From Roseospira goensis (GTDB taxonomy: Bacteria > Pseudomonadota > Alphaproteobacteria > Rhodospirillales > Rhodospirillaceae), in the NCBI RefSeq assembly GCF_014197795.1, contig NZ_JACIGI010000035.1:1-36703 (forward strand): a stretch of DNA of 36,703 bases, read 5' to 3'. Positions 36,097 to 36,703 of this stretch are shown here, one piece after another; position 1 is the first letter of the stretch; each line of letters starts with the position of its first letter. The notes beneath the pieces were generated by a model that was given only the letters and a program-made list of their open reading frames with translations, was not told where the DNA came from and searched no databases. Position numbers and translations under genes: made by a program.

Positions 36097-36486
36097 ATGC
36101 GCCAGTATACATTGCAGGAAAAGTATCCCGTCTATCACATGGAGCTGCCGTTCGCGGAGACCTCCATGCGCTCCGTCGACGACATCGTGGCGTACTACCG
36201 GACCCGGATCGACGAGGACGTGAAGGCGGCGTTCATCTCCGTGTTCGATCACTACGCCCATACCAAGACCATCGGCGGCGAGATCGCGCCCGCCATCCGG
36301 GCCGCCAAGAACATCGTGTTCTGTTTCGGCGTCAAGCTGCCCGGCCCCGACGTGCTGGCCGTGCGGCCGCGCTCCATCGGCGTTGCGGAACTCGATGACC
36401 GCTTCGAGATCACCTTCCTCGAGGCGCCGATGCCGGTGGCCAACACCGCGATGGAGATGTGGACTCGCGGCCTGCGGGACCGCTGA
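36097..36486 (+). CDS. Small conserved protein of unknown function
   Basis: A 129-residue soluble protein beginning MRQYTLQEKYPVYHMELPFAETSM. It contains a predicted helix region (VDDIVAYYRTRIDEDVKAAFISVFDHYAHT), a Gly/Ile-rich middle (IGGEIAPAIRAAKNIVFCFGVKLPGPDVLAVRPRSIGVAE) and a strand-like C-terminus (FEITFLEAPMPVANTAMEMW). The sequence looks like a real conserved family, possibly the one catalogued as DUF6858, but this is from memory. No catalytic motif, signal peptide or membrane segment is evident; one His pair and a single Cys (VFCFG) are present. The start at 36097 is well supported by GGGAGG six bases upstream. Function is not assigned. Confidence 0.75.
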   Translation: MRQYTLQEKYPVYHMELPFAETSMRSVDDIVAYYRTRIDEDVKAAFISVFDHYAHTKTIGGEIAPAIRAAKNIVFCFGVKLPGPDVLAVRPRSIGVAELDDRFEITFLEAPMPVANTAMEMWTRGLRDR

Positions 36487-36655
36487 TCGGCGGTTCCCGG
36501 CCGGCCGCGGCCGACCGGTCGGGCCGGTTCGGGGGTCGTCCGGGGGCCAGCGGGCAGCTTCGGGTACCAGGGGAATCGCATTTGAGAAATCGGGGTAGCG
36601 GTCGAGCTTGAAACGGATTCTGTAGGGGACTCCCATTCAAGGTTCGGGAGGCCCC

Positions 36656-36703
36656 ATGTCCTGGTTCCTGGATGCGGTTGGCGAGGGGCCGGACCCTCGG
36701 GCG
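36656..36703 (+). CDS. Start of a gene cut by the window end
   Basis: ATG at 36656 is preceded by GGGAGG (36646-36651) at ideal spacing and opens a frame, MSWFLDAVGEGPDPRA, that runs off the window. Sixteen codons are too few to recognise a family. The 169-bp gap before it contains the perfect palindrome CCGACCGGTCGG (36511-36522) and no clear promoter. Confidence 0.55.
   Translation, partial: MSWFLDAVGEGPDPRA

Overview
The window is GC-rich chromosomal DNA from an alphaproteobacterium, most likely a Rhodospirillales-type organism. This is inferred from base composition, an alphaproteobacterial GltB/GltD pair, a DUF1127 protein, a stand-alone SocA-domain protein and an FNR/FixK box in front of ccoG. 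No rRNA, CRISPR array, prophage or origin is visible. About twenty complete protein genes, one tRNA and two truncated genes are supported.

Left part (1-8413): the C-terminal end of a DDE transposase and tRNA-Lys(UUU) are followed by a cluster on the minus strand. In transcription order this is a GntR/FCD regulator, an NTF2-like protein, a zinc-type cyclic amidohydrolase (hydantoinase/imidase family), an isochorismatase-fold amidase and a CobW/COG0523 metallochaperone. A single-chain aconitase-family enzyme diverges from the regulator. A palindrome, AAACTGTCGACAGTTT, recurs with variations on promoter-like sequences of the hydrolase operon, the regulator and the aconitase gene. The six genes therefore look like one regulon for a cyclic imide or hydantoin: ring opening, amide hydrolysis, then hydration of the dicarboxylate. 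This is the best candidate for an undescribed system here. The regulator's leader also contains eight GGGG tracts at an exact 7-nt period.

Middle (8394-17135): an M24 aminopeptidase P, a DUF1127 protein, a TPR protein, a hotdog thioesterase, a secreted pentapeptide-repeat protein, a GGEEF diguanylate cyclase and a CLC chloride channel with CBS domains. A strong bidirectional terminator separates the DUF1127 and TPR genes.

A tandem array of about 840 bp (ten 78-bp periods, each with two large hairpins) fills the whole gap between the convergent clc and gltB genes and ends exactly at the gltB stop codon.

Right part (17991-36703): gltB and gltD (glutamate synthase), uppP, a PcaD-like hydrolase, a Uma2-type nuclease-fold protein, ccoG behind a perfect FNR box, a WbpM/CapD-type nucleotide-sugar dehydratase, a PAS histidine kinase, a giant YdbH/AsmA-like envelope protein, a SocA-domain protein, a small conserved protein of unknown function and the first 16 codons of another gene.
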